A stretch of 64,000 nucleotides of DNA from Myxococcales bacterium (GTDB lineage: Bacteria; Myxococcota_A; Polyangia; Haliangiales; Haliangiaceae). The stretch lies in the NCBI GenBank assembly GCA_016717005.1, contig JADJUF010000021.1:62001-126000 (forward strand), in the 5' to 3' direction. Position 1 is the stretch's first letter. Each line of letters opens with the position of its first letter. Shown piece after piece: positions 1-9,967 of this stretch. The notes below the pieces were generated by a model that saw nothing but the letters and a program-made list of their open reading frames with translations, searched no databases and was not told the origin of the DNA. Position numbers and translations under genes: made by a program.

Positions 1-14
1 CCCGCGGAGTGACG

Positions 15-641
15 ATGACCTCATCCAAGCAGCGGCGCCGCGAGACCTCAAGCTCGCGCGCCCGGTCCGCATCGACTGATGCGCGCCGTTTCTCTCCCGC
101 GTCCGAGTCCGAGTCCGAATCCGAATCCGAATCCGAGTCCGAGTCCGAGTCCGAGTCCGCGTCCGCGTCCGCAGTCAACCGCAAGCCGGGGCGTGGCCGC
201 GCGCGCCACGCCCTCCCCGATCCACCCGCGTCGTCGGTCGAGCCCGAGCTCGAGCCCGAGCTCGAGCTCGACGACAGCGTGTTCTTCCGCCGCCAGGAGG
301 TGCGGCGCTCGACGTCCCACAAGGATCTTCAGCTCGCGGCCCAGGTCGCCACGATCGTCGGCGCGGCGCTGGCCGAGCTCGACGATCCGGTGCTCGGCCA
401 GCTGCTCGTCGTCGACGCCACCCCGGCGCCCGACGCCGGCCGGCTCGCGGTGACCGTGTGCCTGCCACGCTCGGCGCGCGCGCGCGCCGGCGCCGCGACC
501 GCGCCGACGATCGACGACGTGCTGGCGCGCCTGGGCCGCGTCAAGGGCCACCTCCGCGCCGAGGTCGCCGCCGGCATCACCCGCAAGCGCGCGCCGGAGC
601 TGGCGTTCGTGGTGGTCCCCGCCGAGGAGGACGGGCCATGA
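15..641 (+). CDS. RbfA-like ribosome-binding-factor domain protein with Ser-Glu repeat N-terminus
   Basis: The C-terminal ~115 residues resemble RbfA, the cold-shock/30S maturation factor that binds helix 1 of 16S rRNA. The match runs from 'SHKDLQLAAQV' through the SP(D)-type strand 'PAPDAGRLAVTV' to the terminal 'GHLRAEVAAGITRKRAPELAF'. The first ~80 residues are disordered: Arg/Ser-rich, then about eleven Ser-Glu dipeptides passing into Ser-Ala, encoded by a hexanucleotide repeat. ATG 15 is preferred over GTG 9 because GGAG (6-9) lies at a usable distance. The stop overlaps the next start in ATGA, so the gene is probably co-translated with the RtcB ligase. Whether this is the main cellular RbfA or an RtcB-associated paralogue cannot be told here; the coupling suggests the latter. 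Confidence 0.7.
   Translation: MTSSKQRRRETSSSRARSASTDARRFSPASESESESESESESESESESASASAVNRKPGRGRARHALPDPPASSVEPELEPELELDDSVFFRRQEVRRSTSHKDLQLAAQVATIVGAALAELDDPVLGQLLVVDATPAPDAGRLAVTVCLPRSARARAGAATAPTIDDVLARLGRVKGHLRAEVAAGITRKRAPELAFVVVPAEEDGP
101..171 (+). repeat. Hexanucleotide tandem repeat (TCCGAG/TCCGAA, then TCCGCG)
   Basis: About twelve imperfect 6-bp units sit inside the RbfA-like gene and encode Ser-Glu then Ser-Ala dipeptides. Because the unit is a multiple of three, slippage would change linker length without breaking the frame. Confidence 0.85.
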
Positions 642-1795
642 CCGCCGTGGCCACCGAGCACCGCTGGCTGGCGACGCCGCTGCCGGCCGAGGTCGAGGTC
701 AGCCTGGCGCGGCTGCGGCGCGCCGACGACGTGCGCCACGTCGCGGTGATGCCGGACGTCCACCTCGGCACGGGCGTGTGCGTCGGCACCGTGGTCGCGA
801 CCTGGCGGATGATCTACCCGGGCGCGGTCGGCGGCGATCTCGGCTGCGGCATGGCGGCGCTGCGGTTCCGCCGGGCCGACGGCGAGCCGGCGCTGCCGTC
901 GGGCGCGCTCGACCAGCGCGCCGCCGGCGCGATCCTGCGCGGCCTGTACCGCGAGGTGCCGGCCACCAAGCACGCCGGGCCGGCGGCGATCGATCGCCTG
1001 CCCGCCGGCCTGCGGGATCCGCCGCTGAGCGCCCGCGCCCTCGAGACCGCGCGGCGGCGCGACGGCGTCGTGCAGTTCGGCACGCTGGGCGCCGGCAACC
1101 ACTTCATCGAGCTCCAGCTCGACCTGGCCGGCGACCTGTGGCTGATGCTGCACAGCGGATCCCGCGGGATGGGCCAGGCGATCCTGCGCCACCACCTGGC
1201 GGTCCTCGACGCCGGCGCCGGCCCCGGGCTGGCGGCGGTCGACGCCGACAGCGACGCCGGCCGCGCGTACCTCGCCGACCTGGCGTGGGCGCTGACCTAC
1301 GCCGAGGGCAACCGCGCGGCGATGATCGCGCGGGCCAGCGACGTGGTGGCCGCGGCGCTCGGGTGCGAGCCCGACGCCGCCAGCTACGTCGCGTGTCACC
1401 ACAACGACATCGCGCGCGAGCACCACCACGGCCACGCGTGCTGGGTCCATCGCAAGGGCGCCATCGCCGCGCACGCCGGCACCGCGGGCCTCATCCCGGG
1501 CTCGATGGGCTCGGCCAGCTTCCACGTCGTCGGGCGCGGCCACCCCGACGCGCTGTGCTCGAGCTCCCACGGCGCCGGGCGCACGATGAGCCGCACCGAG
1601 GCGCGCCGCCGGGTCTCGGCCCGGGGCCTCGAGGCCGAGCTGCGCGGCACCTGGTTCGACGTCCGCCTGGCCGAGCGCCTCCGCGACGAGGCGCCGTCCG
1701 CCTACAAGGACATCACCGCCGTGATGCGGGCCCAGCGCGACCTCACCCGGATCGTCCGGCGGCTGCGCCCGCTCCTGTCCTACAAGGGCGGGTGA
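638..1795 (+). CDS. rtcB: RtcB family RNA-splicing/repair ligase
   Basis: GTP- and Mn-dependent RNA ligase joining 2',3'-cyclic phosphate or 3'-phosphate ends to 5'-OH ends; cytoplasmic. The 385-residue product is close to the ~400 of the family. It shows the metal motif 'GGDLGCGM' (Asp67, Cys70), 'GTLGAGNHFIELQ', 'HSGSRGMG', 'HRKGAIAAHAG' and the C-terminal 'SSSHGAGR', whose His is the guanylate acceptor in characterised RtcB proteins. The start is ATG 638, overlapping the RbfA-like stop by 4 bp. No RtcA cyclase or RtcR regulator is visible. It is one of two RNA-ligation systems in this window. Confidence 0.93.
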   Translation: MTAVATEHRWLATPLPAEVEVSLARLRRADDVRHVAVMPDVHLGTGVCVGTVVATWRMIYPGAVGGDLGCGMAALRFRRADGEPALPSGALDQRAAGAILRGLYREVPATKHAGPAAIDRLPAGLRDPPLSARALETARRRDGVVQFGTLGAGNHFIELQLDLAGDLWLMLHSGSRGMGQAILRHHLAVLDAGAGPGLAAVDADSDAGRAYLADLAWALTYAEGNRAAMIARASDVVAAALGCEPDAASYVACHHNDIAREHHHGHACWVHRKGAIAAHAGTAGLIPGSMGSASFHVVGRGHPDALCSSSHGAGRTMSRTEARRRVSARGLEAELRGTWFDVRLAERLRDEAPSAYKDITAVMRAQRDLTRIVRRLRPLLSYKGG

Positions 1796-2008
1796 CCGGT
1801 CGCGCGGCAGCCGAGCCCGACCCCGACGCCGGCGATGCCGACGCCCGCCGGGGTCTCGACCACGGTCGTCGGGCCCCGCGTCCCGAGGGCCCGCCGGAGC
1901 CCACCTCATCGCCGAGGCTCCTGCGGGATCTGGAGCCTCGCCGTTGCCCTGCGCAGCCGCTACCCTGCGTGGCCCCGGGCTGGACGCGCCCGCGGATCGC
2001 AGGGAGTC

Positions 2009-2257
2009 ATGAAGCCCCCGAAGCGCTGGCGCCTCATCGTCGTCGACGAGCAGCCGTACCTCTGGACGGTGCGCGTGCAGGAGCTCGAGTGCGCTCGACC
2101 GCTCACGGTGCACGTGCACCGGGCCGAGGTGGTCGACGACGTCGTCCGGCGTCGCGCGTACCTGGGCGCGATGGCGACCACGATCGCCGGGCCGTCGCAC
2201 TGCGGCGGCCCGCAAGGTCGCCAGCTCGATCCCCCCGAGGACCATCACCCCCGGTGA
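2009..2257 (+). CDS. Small hypothetical protein
   Basis: 82 residues, ATG 2009 preceded by AGGGAG (2001-2006). The N-terminal part 'WRLIVVDEQPYLWTVRVQ' looks like a folded beta-rich domain, but the C-terminal third ('SHCGGPQGRQLDPPEDHHPR') looks like random readthrough. The gene may therefore be a truncated remnant. It lies between rtcB and convergent lepB. No function can be assigned. Confidence 0.4.
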   Translation: MKPPKRWRLIVVDEQPYLWTVRVQELECARPLTVHVHRAEVVDDVVRRRAYLGAMATTIAGPSHCGGPQGRQLDPPEDHHPR

Positions 2258-2317
2258 GGTCGCGGCATGGATTCGAGCCGAGGCGCGGCCTCCGGTTCGC
2301 CCCGCGGGCGCGCCGAG

Positions 2318-2339
2318 GGTGGACACCGCCCCGTCCACC
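2318..2339. terminator. Inverted repeat between convergent genes
   Basis: Perfect 7-bp arms GGTGGAC / GTCCACC around an 8-nt loop, in the gap between the plus-strand small ORF and minus-strand lepB. There is no U tract, so a role in termination is only a guess from position. Confidence 0.3.
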
Positions 2340-2399
2340 TCGACGGAGTCGTGAGCTCGACCTGATGTCGCCCGGGCGCGCCGTGTGGGCGACCGACGA

Positions 2400-3661
2400 T
2401 CAGTGCACGAAGTTGCCGATGCGCTCCCAGCGCAGGGCGAACGGGTTGGTCATCCCCTTGAGCACCGGCGGGCCCATCGACAGCCAGATGAACATGGCCT
2501 TGCCCTTGACGTGATCGAGCGGCACCGGCCCCCACACCCGCGAGTCGTTCGAGTTGTCGCGGTTGTCGCCCATGACGAAGACGTGGTCCTTGGGCACGAC
2601 GTAGTGGTAGCGCGGCGTGCAGGTCGGGTTGTTCGGATCGGGCTCGGGCGCGGTCCGGACGATCGTCCCGAACGAGCGCGGCTGCGGCCGGTCGGGGCAG
2701 CGCGGCATGGCGCTGCGCTCGTCGAGCTCGGACCGCGGGAACTCGGAGGTGTCGGCGTCGCGGCCGTGGAAGCGCCCGAGCGCGGTCGCGCGCTCGAACT
2801 CGAGCTGGTCGGCCGGGACCCCGGCGGCGAGCCGCTGGGCCTGGTAGGTGTCCCAGTAGGCGGGCCAGCCCATCGCCACCGCCGCGGCCGCGTCCGGGCG
2901 GTCGGCGCGGTGGTAGATCGAGAACCGGTAGCCGCCCATCGACGTGCGGAAGTGGCTCATGTCCTCGAGGTGCCACGGGCTGTCGCTCGAGCCGCGCCGC
3001 AGGCTCGGCGAGTCGGGCGAGTCGCGATCCCAGTACTGGACCGCCGCGCCGGCCAGGGTCTCGGGCACGACCTGGCCGTTGACGTAGAGCAGGTTGCAGC
3101 GGACCTCGACGGTGTCGCCGGCGACCGCGACGACGCGCTTGATGAAGTCGTCGCCGCGGCACGGCTGCTTGAACACGATCACCTCGCCGCGGTGGGGCGA
3201 CCGCAGCGTGAACAGCTTGACGTCGGTGTAGGGGATCCGGACCCCGTACATGAGCTTGTTGACGAAGATGAAGTCGCCGATCTGCATGGTCGGGATCATC
3301 GACGCCGACGGGATCTTGAACGCCTCGACCACGAACGCGCGCAGCAGCAGCGCGATCGCCAGGGCCACGCCGATCGACTCGGCGTACTCGCGGATCGGCG
3401 ACTTCTTGGCGGTCGCCGCGATCTTGTCGAGCGCGGCGTCGATCGGGGGCAGCAGCCGCCGCATCGCCGCGGCGTCGTCGGACGTGATCGCCGCGCGCAG
3501 GTCGGCCAGGTCGCGGGTGAGCGCGGTCCGCTCGGCCGCGCCGATCTTGAGCTGGGCGCGCAGGGCCTTGCCGGCCTCGCGCGCCAGCCCGCGCGCCTCC
3601 TTGCGCACCCGCCGGTCGAGCTTGACCGCGCGCGCTGGCGCGGCGACCACCTCGGTCGACA

Positions 3662-3662
<1 letters not shown>
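2400..3662 (-). CDS. lepB: Signal peptidase I with large periplasmic insertion
   Basis: Cleaves signal peptides of exported proteins at the outer face of the inner membrane. The 420-residue product is longer than typical (E. coli 324). A charged ~90-residue N-terminal extension precedes one membrane segment (about 94-112). The catalytic serine is in 'IPSASMIPTM' (about Ser121) and the general-base lysine in 'DDFIKRVV' (about Lys175); 'MGDNRDNSNDSR' is the conserved box E. Between the lysine and box E lies an unusually long Arg/Asp/Pro-rich insertion of ~150 residues. ATG 3662 overlaps the lepA stop (TGATG), giving the lepA-lepB order known in many bacteria. Confidence 0.93.
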
Positions 3663-5470
<1,808 letters not shown>

Positions 5471-5475
5471 CGAGG

Positions 5476-5673
5476 CTACCGGTCGGGGGTGGAGACGGTG
5501 TCAGCGACCGACCAGACCAGCTGTTCGGGCAGGCGTTCGCGGTAGCGCTCGAGGAGGAGCGTCACGGCCTCGTGCAGGCACTCGTCGACCGGCCGGCCGG
5601 TCCGCTCCGCCAGCAGGCGCAAGCGGTCGTCCTCGTCGGCGGACAGGGTAGTCGAGATGGTGCGGCGCGCCAC
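5476..5673 (-). CDS. Small ribbon-helix-helix (CopG/Arc-like) protein
   Basis: 65 residues. 'RRTISTTLSADEDDRLRLLAERTGRPVDECLHEAVTLLLERY' (beta strand then two helices) matches the Arc/MetJ/CopG fold, which dimerises and binds DNA through the strand. It ends 5 bp before the lepA start and reads the same way, so it probably heads the lepA-lepB transcript. It is divergent from the lipoprotein gene at 5771. No toxin partner is adjacent. Autoregulation of the operon is possible but unproven. Confidence 0.7.
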   Translation of the reverse strand: MARRTISTTLSADEDDRLRLLAERTGRPVDECLHEAVTLLLERYRERLPEQLVWSVADTVSTPDR

Positions 5674-5770
5674 GGGCGGCGCACCATACGTTGCGCTCCG
5701 TCACGGGTCAACGGCCGCCCCGGCCCGCCGGCTTGCGCCGGTGCCGGCGGGGGTCTACGCTTGCCATCAA

Positions 5771-6502
5771 ATGTCCCCGAGCCTGCGCCTGGCCCTCGCG
5801 GCCGCGGTGCTGGTCGCACCTGCGGCCGCCTGCAACAAGAACAAGAAAGACAAGACCATCGCCAACACCGGCGGCGATGCCTCGTCCGACGTCGCCAAGG
5901 TCGACCCGACCCTGTGCGAGACGTCGGGCAAGAACGTCCTGTCGTACGACCTCAACCGCGACGGCCGGCCCGACGTCTGGAAGATGTACAAGGTCGAGGA
6001 TCAGGGCGGCACGTCGATCGAGCTCCTGACCTGCAAGCAGGTCGACTTCGATCACGACGGCCGCAAGGACTGGGTGGTCGGCTACACGCCCAAGGGCACG
6101 CCGGCGTTCGAGAAGGCCGACTTCGACTACGACGGCAAGTTCGACATGTCGGCGATCTACGATCCCAAGACCGGCAAGCGGATCGAGGTCGAGCGCGACA
6201 GCGACTTCGACGGCAAGTACGACATCAAGGAGATCTACGATCGCTTCGAGGCGCTGACCGCGATCCGCCGCGACCGCAACGGCGACGGCAACCCCGACTA
6301 CTGGGAGCAGTACAAGGACGGCTCGCTCGTGGCGATCCTGTACGACGACGACTACGACAACAAGGTCGATCGCCGCGACGAGGTGCCCGGCAGCCGGCCC
6401 AAGTTCGTCGCGCCCGAGGAAGTCCGCGACGCGACCGCGCCGACCGCGCCGGCCGCGGGCAGCGGCAGCGCCGCTGGCTCTGGCAGCGCCAAGCCCAAGT
6501 GA
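5771..6502 (+). CDS. Lipoprotein with six Asp-rich DxDxDG-type repeats
   Basis: 243 residues. 'SLRLALAAAVLVAPAAAC' is a lipoprotein signal with Cys at about 21, so the mature protein is lipid-anchored. The body carries six EF-hand/dockerin/TSP3-like loops: DLNRDGRPD, DFDHDGRKD, DFDYDGKFD, DSDFDGKYD, DRNGDGNPD and DDDYDNKVD. These are likely Ca-binding sites, spaced roughly 25-35 residues apart with Trp/Tyr strands between them. The tail is Ala/Pro/Gly/Ser-rich and disordered. The ATG right after CATCAA gives the only start with a clean signal. The stop overlaps the cupin gene (GTGA). Ligand and function are unknown. Confidence 0.75.
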   Translation: MSPSLRLALAAAVLVAPAAACNKNKKDKTIANTGGDASSDVAKVDPTLCETSGKNVLSYDLNRDGRPDVWKMYKVEDQGGTSIELLTCKQVDFDHDGRKDWVVGYTPKGTPAFEKADFDYDGKFDMSAIYDPKTGKRIEVERDSDFDGKYDIKEIYDRFEALTAIRRDRNGDGNPDYWEQYKDGSLVAILYDDDYDNKVDRRDEVPGSRPKFVAPEEVRDATAPTAPAAGSGSAAGSGSAKPK

Positions 6503-6861
6503 CCGCGCCGACCACCGTGGTCCCCAAGCCCTGGGGCCACGAGCTGATCTGGGCCCAGACCGACCGCTACGTCGGCAAGATCCTGCACGTGAAGGCCGGC
6601 GAGTCGCTGTCGCTGCAGTACCACCGGGTCAAGGACGAGACCATCATGGTCCTGTCCGGCAAGCTGCGGTTCGAGCACTACCTCGACGGCGACGAGCCGA
6701 CCGTGATCGAGCTCGGCCCGCGCGTGCCGTTCCGGATCCAGCCCGGCCGGCGCCATCGCATGACCGCCGTCGAGGACACCGACGTGGTCGAGGTGTCGAC
6801 CCCGGAGCTCGACGACGTCGTCCGCCTGTCGGATCGCTACGGGCGCGAGGACCAGCGCTAG
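6499..6861 (+). CDS. Cupin-domain protein, type II mannose-6-phosphate isomerase-like
   Basis: 120 residues, a single cupin barrel. Cupin motif 1 is seen in 'GESLSLQYHRVKDETIMVLSGKLRFE' (metal ligands His and Glu) and motif 2 in 'PFRIQPGRRHRM'. The opening 'VVPKPWGHELIWAQT' is typical of the C-terminal isomerase domain of GMP/PMI enzymes and of stand-alone sugar-phosphate cupins. The start is GTG 6499, overlapping the lipoprotein stop by 4 bp. Its role is likely sugar phosphate isomerisation or a related small-molecule cupin function; the substrate is not determinable. Confidence 0.75.
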   Translation: MTAPTTVVPKPWGHELIWAQTDRYVGKILHVKAGESLSLQYHRVKDETIMVLSGKLRFEHYLDGDEPTVIELGPRVPFRIQPGRRHRMTAVEDTDVVEVSTPELDDVVRLSDRYGREDQR

Positions 6862-7015
6862 CGTCGTGGCCCATCGGCGGCTGTGGCCGCTCGCGATCGT
6901 GCCATCGCGGCCGCGCTGCTCGGCCCGTTGATCGTATGATCTCGAACGGTTGCGATGATCGCCAGGCCGGCCGCAGATTGTGCAAAGCTAGCGCGATGCT
7001 GGGGCGTCTAACCCC

Positions 7016-7678
7016 GTGACGATGACTCCCGCGGAACGTGAAGGCCAGACCGCGGCCAGGCTCGTGAGCTTGGCCAAGGCCGGTGACCTGCGCGCGTTCG
7101 AGGAGCTGGTGCGCCGGTACCGCCGCCGCATCTTCGCGCTGGCCCTGCACCTGACCGGGACCCAGTCCGACGCCGACGACATCGCCCAGGACGTGTTCAT
7201 GGCCGCGTACCGGGCCCTGCCCGGGTTCGAGGGCAAGAGCGAGTTCTTCACCTGGGTCTACCGGATGGCGGTGAACCGCGCGCTGAACGTCCGGCGCGAT
7301 CGCGGCCGCCGGCCCGAGGATCCCTTCGACGACCCCCGCGTCGAGCTCGCGATCGCGATCGACGCCGATGGCGACCCGCGCAAGGCCGCCGAGCTGCGCG
7401 AGACCTACGGCCGCCTGCTGGGCGCGCTCGACGGCCTGCCGCCGGAGATGCGGACCACCGTCGTGCTGGTGTCGCTGCAGGGCATGGCCCACGGCGAGGC
7501 CGCGATCGTCCAGAAGTGCAGCGAGGGCACGATCGCCTGGCGCATGCACGAGGCCCGCACCCGGCTGCGCGAGGCCCTGGCGACCACGAAGGTGCCGCGG
7601 CGGCGGGGCCTGTCGACCGAGCTCGCGGGCCTGCTCGACGAGCTGGGCCTGCCCGTGATGGCGCCCGGCCGCGCGTAG
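7016..7678 (+). CDS. ECF-type RNA polymerase sigma factor
   Basis: 220 residues with the two-domain ECF layout. Region 2 ('DLRAFEELVRRYRRRIFALALHLTG ... DADDIAQDVFMAAYRAL ... FFTWVYRMAVNRALN') binds the -10 element. Region 4 ('LDGLPPEMRTTVVLVSLQGMAHGEAAIV ... SEGTIAWRMHEARTRLREAL') binds -35. GTG 7016 or ATG 7022 could start it. No anti-sigma factor is adjacent: the next gene is a DUF4239 membrane protein 51 bp downstream, which might sense a signal, but nothing in the sequence shows an interaction. Confidence 0.9.
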   Translation: MTMTPAEREGQTAARLVSLAKAGDLRAFEELVRRYRRRIFALALHLTGTQSDADDIAQDVFMAAYRALPGFEGKSEFFTWVYRMAVNRALNVRRDRGRRPEDPFDDPRVELAIAIDADGDPRKAAELRETYGRLLGALDGLPPEMRTTVVLVSLQGMAHGEAAIVQKCSEGTIAWRMHEARTRLREALATTKVPRRRGLSTELAGLLDELGLPVMAPGRA

Positions 7679-7729
7679 CCGCCGGCTCGCGCCGGAGCGG
7701 GCGCGCCTCGATCCGCGGTATCGTCGGCC

Positions 7730-8530
7730 GTGCGCCGTGTCCTCCTGGCCCTGGCCGGGCTCCTGCCGGTCGTCGTCGGCGCCAGCGCCGCCGCGGTGGC
7801 GGCGCTGTGGCTGGTGCGCCATTGGCTGCCGGCCGACCAGCTGCGCGCGTCGACCGCCGAGGTCGGCAACTACCTGCAGGCGATCGGCACGATCTACGCG
7901 GTCCTGCTGGCGTTCGTGGCGTCGTCGGTGTGGGCCCAGTTCAACGACGCCCGCTCGGTGGTCGAGCGCGAGGCCAACGAGATCGTCGATCTGTTCCGGA
8001 TCGTCGACGCGCTCGGCGCCGGCGCGCGCACGCCGCTGACCGCGGCGCTGATCCGCTACGTCGATCGGGTCATCGCCGAGGAGTGGCGGGCGATGGCGCG
8101 CGGCGACGAGGCCACCACCGAGGCCGTCGGCCGCGAGCTCGACGCGGTCTGGGCCGGGCTGCACGGCTTCCAGCCGTGCGACGACTGCGCGCGCTCGCTG
8201 CACGCCGAGGCGCTGAGCCGCTTCAACGATCTGTCCGACGCCCGGACCAGCCGCCTGACCGCCGCGCGCACGCGCATGCCGCTGGGCCTGCGGCTCCTGC
8301 TCTACGTCGGCGCGCTGATGATGACCGCGTCGATGTTCCTGCTCGCGGTCGACAGCTTCGCGATCCACGCGGTGATCACCGGCGCGCTGGCCGGCGCGAT
8401 CTCGCACGTGCTGTACCTGGTCGAAGATCTCGACGACGCGTTCTCGGGCCTGTGGCAGGTCTCGACCGCGCCGTTCGCGCGGGTCCGCCGGTGCCTGCGC
8501 GACGCCGACGCCGCGCGCGCGGCCGGGTGA
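7730..8530 (+). CDS. DUF4239 membrane protein
   Basis: 266 residues with four predicted membrane segments (about 4-28, 48-66, 185-205, 210-228) flanking a soluble helical loop. The motif 'IGTIYAVLLAFVASSVWAQFNDARSVVEREANEIVDLF' is the signature of the DUF4239/bestrophin-like family, for which no firm biochemical role is known. A CxxC pair ('CDDC') sits in the loop. It starts at GTG 7730 and is convergent with the M48 gene. Confidence 0.7.
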   Translation: MRRVLLALAGLLPVVVGASAAAVAALWLVRHWLPADQLRASTAEVGNYLQAIGTIYAVLLAFVASSVWAQFNDARSVVEREANEIVDLFRIVDALGAGARTPLTAALIRYVDRVIAEEWRAMARGDEATTEAVGRELDAVWAGLHGFQPCDDCARSLHAEALSRFNDLSDARTSRLTAARTRMPLGLRLLLYVGALMMTASMFLLAVDSFAIHAVITGALAGAISHVLYLVEDLDDAFSGLWQVSTAPFARVRRCLRDADAARAAG

Positions 8531-8533
8531 CGG

Positions 8534-9967
8534 TCAGCGCCCGCGGGCGGCGCACGCGATCAGCTCGCCGACCCGCACCCGCCGCCCGCGGTCGCCGAGG
8601 ACCGCGCTGGCCTCGGGGTCGGCGCAAGCGCGCGCGGTCAGCTCGGCGATCGTGCCGGCCGCGGGCGCGGGCACCAGCACCAGCCGGAGCGGGACGTCCT
8701 CGGGCGCGCCGGCCCCCGGCCCGAGCGCGCGCACGCCCGCGATCGCGGCGGTGACCGTGGCCGGCGCCCCCGACACCACCAGCGCCCGCGCGCCCAGATC
8801 GACGACGACCACCCGCTCGCCCAGGGTCGGGCGCTCGACCGGCGTCGCCAGCTCGAACCCGAGGCTGGGGTGCGCGCCGACCGGCGGCGCGGGCCCGGCG
8901 ATCCCGGCCCAGGCTGGGCGCCCGGCGACCCGCTGCGGCGTGCGGTCGAGCAGGGCCGCGGCCACCTCGGCGCCGCCCCGCGGCGAGGTCACCTCGACCG
9001 CCAGGCGACGCCGGTCGAGGGTCCAGAGCCACACGCCATCGAACTCGCCGCCGTGGTTCATGCTCGGTGGCAGCGACACCTCGATCCCGGCCGCGACCGA
9101 GCGCCACCCGCGCTCGCCATCGAGCCAGCGACCGCGGCGGGGATCGACCCCGACCGCCGTGCCGGCGATCGCCGCCTGGAAGCGCGCCCGCCCGACCTCG
9201 CCGCCGTGCCGGCCCGCCAGCACCCGCGCGATCCGGGCCGCGCGCACCGCCGGCGCCGGGTGGTGGTCGTCGTCGAGCCACGGCCGCAGGTCGGCGAGCG
9301 CGTCGGGCGCGTCGGCGTCGTCGACCTCGCCGCGCCGCCGATCGATCGGCGTGGTCGCGGCCCAGCGCAGGGCGCCGAACATCGCGGTCGGCTCGTAGCC
9401 CGCGGCGACGAGCAGATCGATCGCGAGCTCATCGGCGGCGGCCTCCATGTCGAGCCGCCACACCGGGATCAGGTCGCCGAACGGATCCGGCTGACGGACG
9501 CCGTCGCCGGTCGACCACGACCGGAACGTGTGCCCGCCGATCAGGTGCGCGAGCTCGTGGGCGAGCACCGCCGCCAGCTCGGCCTCGGAGTCGAGCGCGA
9601 CCAGGAGCCCGCGGGTGAGGCTGATGTGCCCCAGGAACGCCGCGCCGGCGCCGTCGCTGCGGTCGATCAGGTCGAGCGCCGGCACCGGCGCGATCCGCCC
9701 GGCCCGCGCGACCCGCGCGAGCACGCCCTCGACGTAGGCCTGCAGCCGCGGCGCCGCCAGCACGAACCCGGGCTCGACGATCTCGCGCCAGCGATCGCGC
9801 CAGGACGCGCACCCGTCGAGCTCCGCGGGCGTGCGCGCGGTCCGGCACGGCGCCGGCAGCGTGGCCGCGCGCGCCGACGGCCCCGGCCGGCCGCAGCCCG
9901 CGACCGCCACCGCGGCCGCGATCGCGACCGGCGCCAGCGCGGCCCGGCCGCCGCGCGGCGCGGTCAT
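8534..9967 (-). CDS. M48-family zinc metallopeptidase lipoprotein
   Basis: 477 residues. The N-terminus 'ALAPVAIAAAVAVAGC' is a lipoprotein signal. The zinc site is HELAH (in 'AVLAHELAHLIGGH') with the third ligand Glu in 'MEAAADELAIDLL' downstream, the M48 arrangement of BepA/Oma1/HtpX-type proteases. The last ~200 residues form a separate Ala/Val-rich domain containing 'LDLIDRSDGAGAAF'-type strands but no TPR visible. The start at ATG 9967 overlaps the upstream POTRA lipoprotein stop by ATGA. BepA-like quality control of outer-membrane beta-barrel assembly is a reasonable guess, supported by the neighbour. Confidence 0.85.
   Translation of the reverse strand: MTAPRGGRAALAPVAIAAAVAVAGCGRPGPSARAATLPAPCRTARTPAELDGCASWRDRWREIVEPGFVLAAPRLQAYVEGVLARVARAGRIAPVPALDLIDRSDGAGAAFLGHISLTRGLLVALDSEAELAAVLAHELAHLIGGHTFRSWSTGDGVRQPDPFGDLIPVWRLDMEAAADELAIDLLVAAGYEPTAMFGALRWAATTPIDRRRGEVDDADAPDALADLRPWLDDDHHPAPAVRAARIARVLAGRHGGEVGRARFQAAIAGTAVGVDPRRGRWLDGERGWRSVAAGIEVSLPPSMNHGGEFDGVWLWTLDRRRLAVEVTSPRGGAEVAAALLDRTPQRVAGRPAWAGIAGPAPPVGAHPSLGFELATPVERPTLGERVVVVDLGARALVVSGAPATVTAAIAGVRALGPGAGAPEDVPLRLVLVPAPAAGTIAELTARACADPEASAVLGDRGRRVRVGELIACAARGR

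Noticed and set aside
1835..2008. N-terminal extension of the small ORF after rtcB
   Set aside because: Residues encoded before ATG 2009 are random Arg/Pro-rich, while ATG 2009 has a good RBS.
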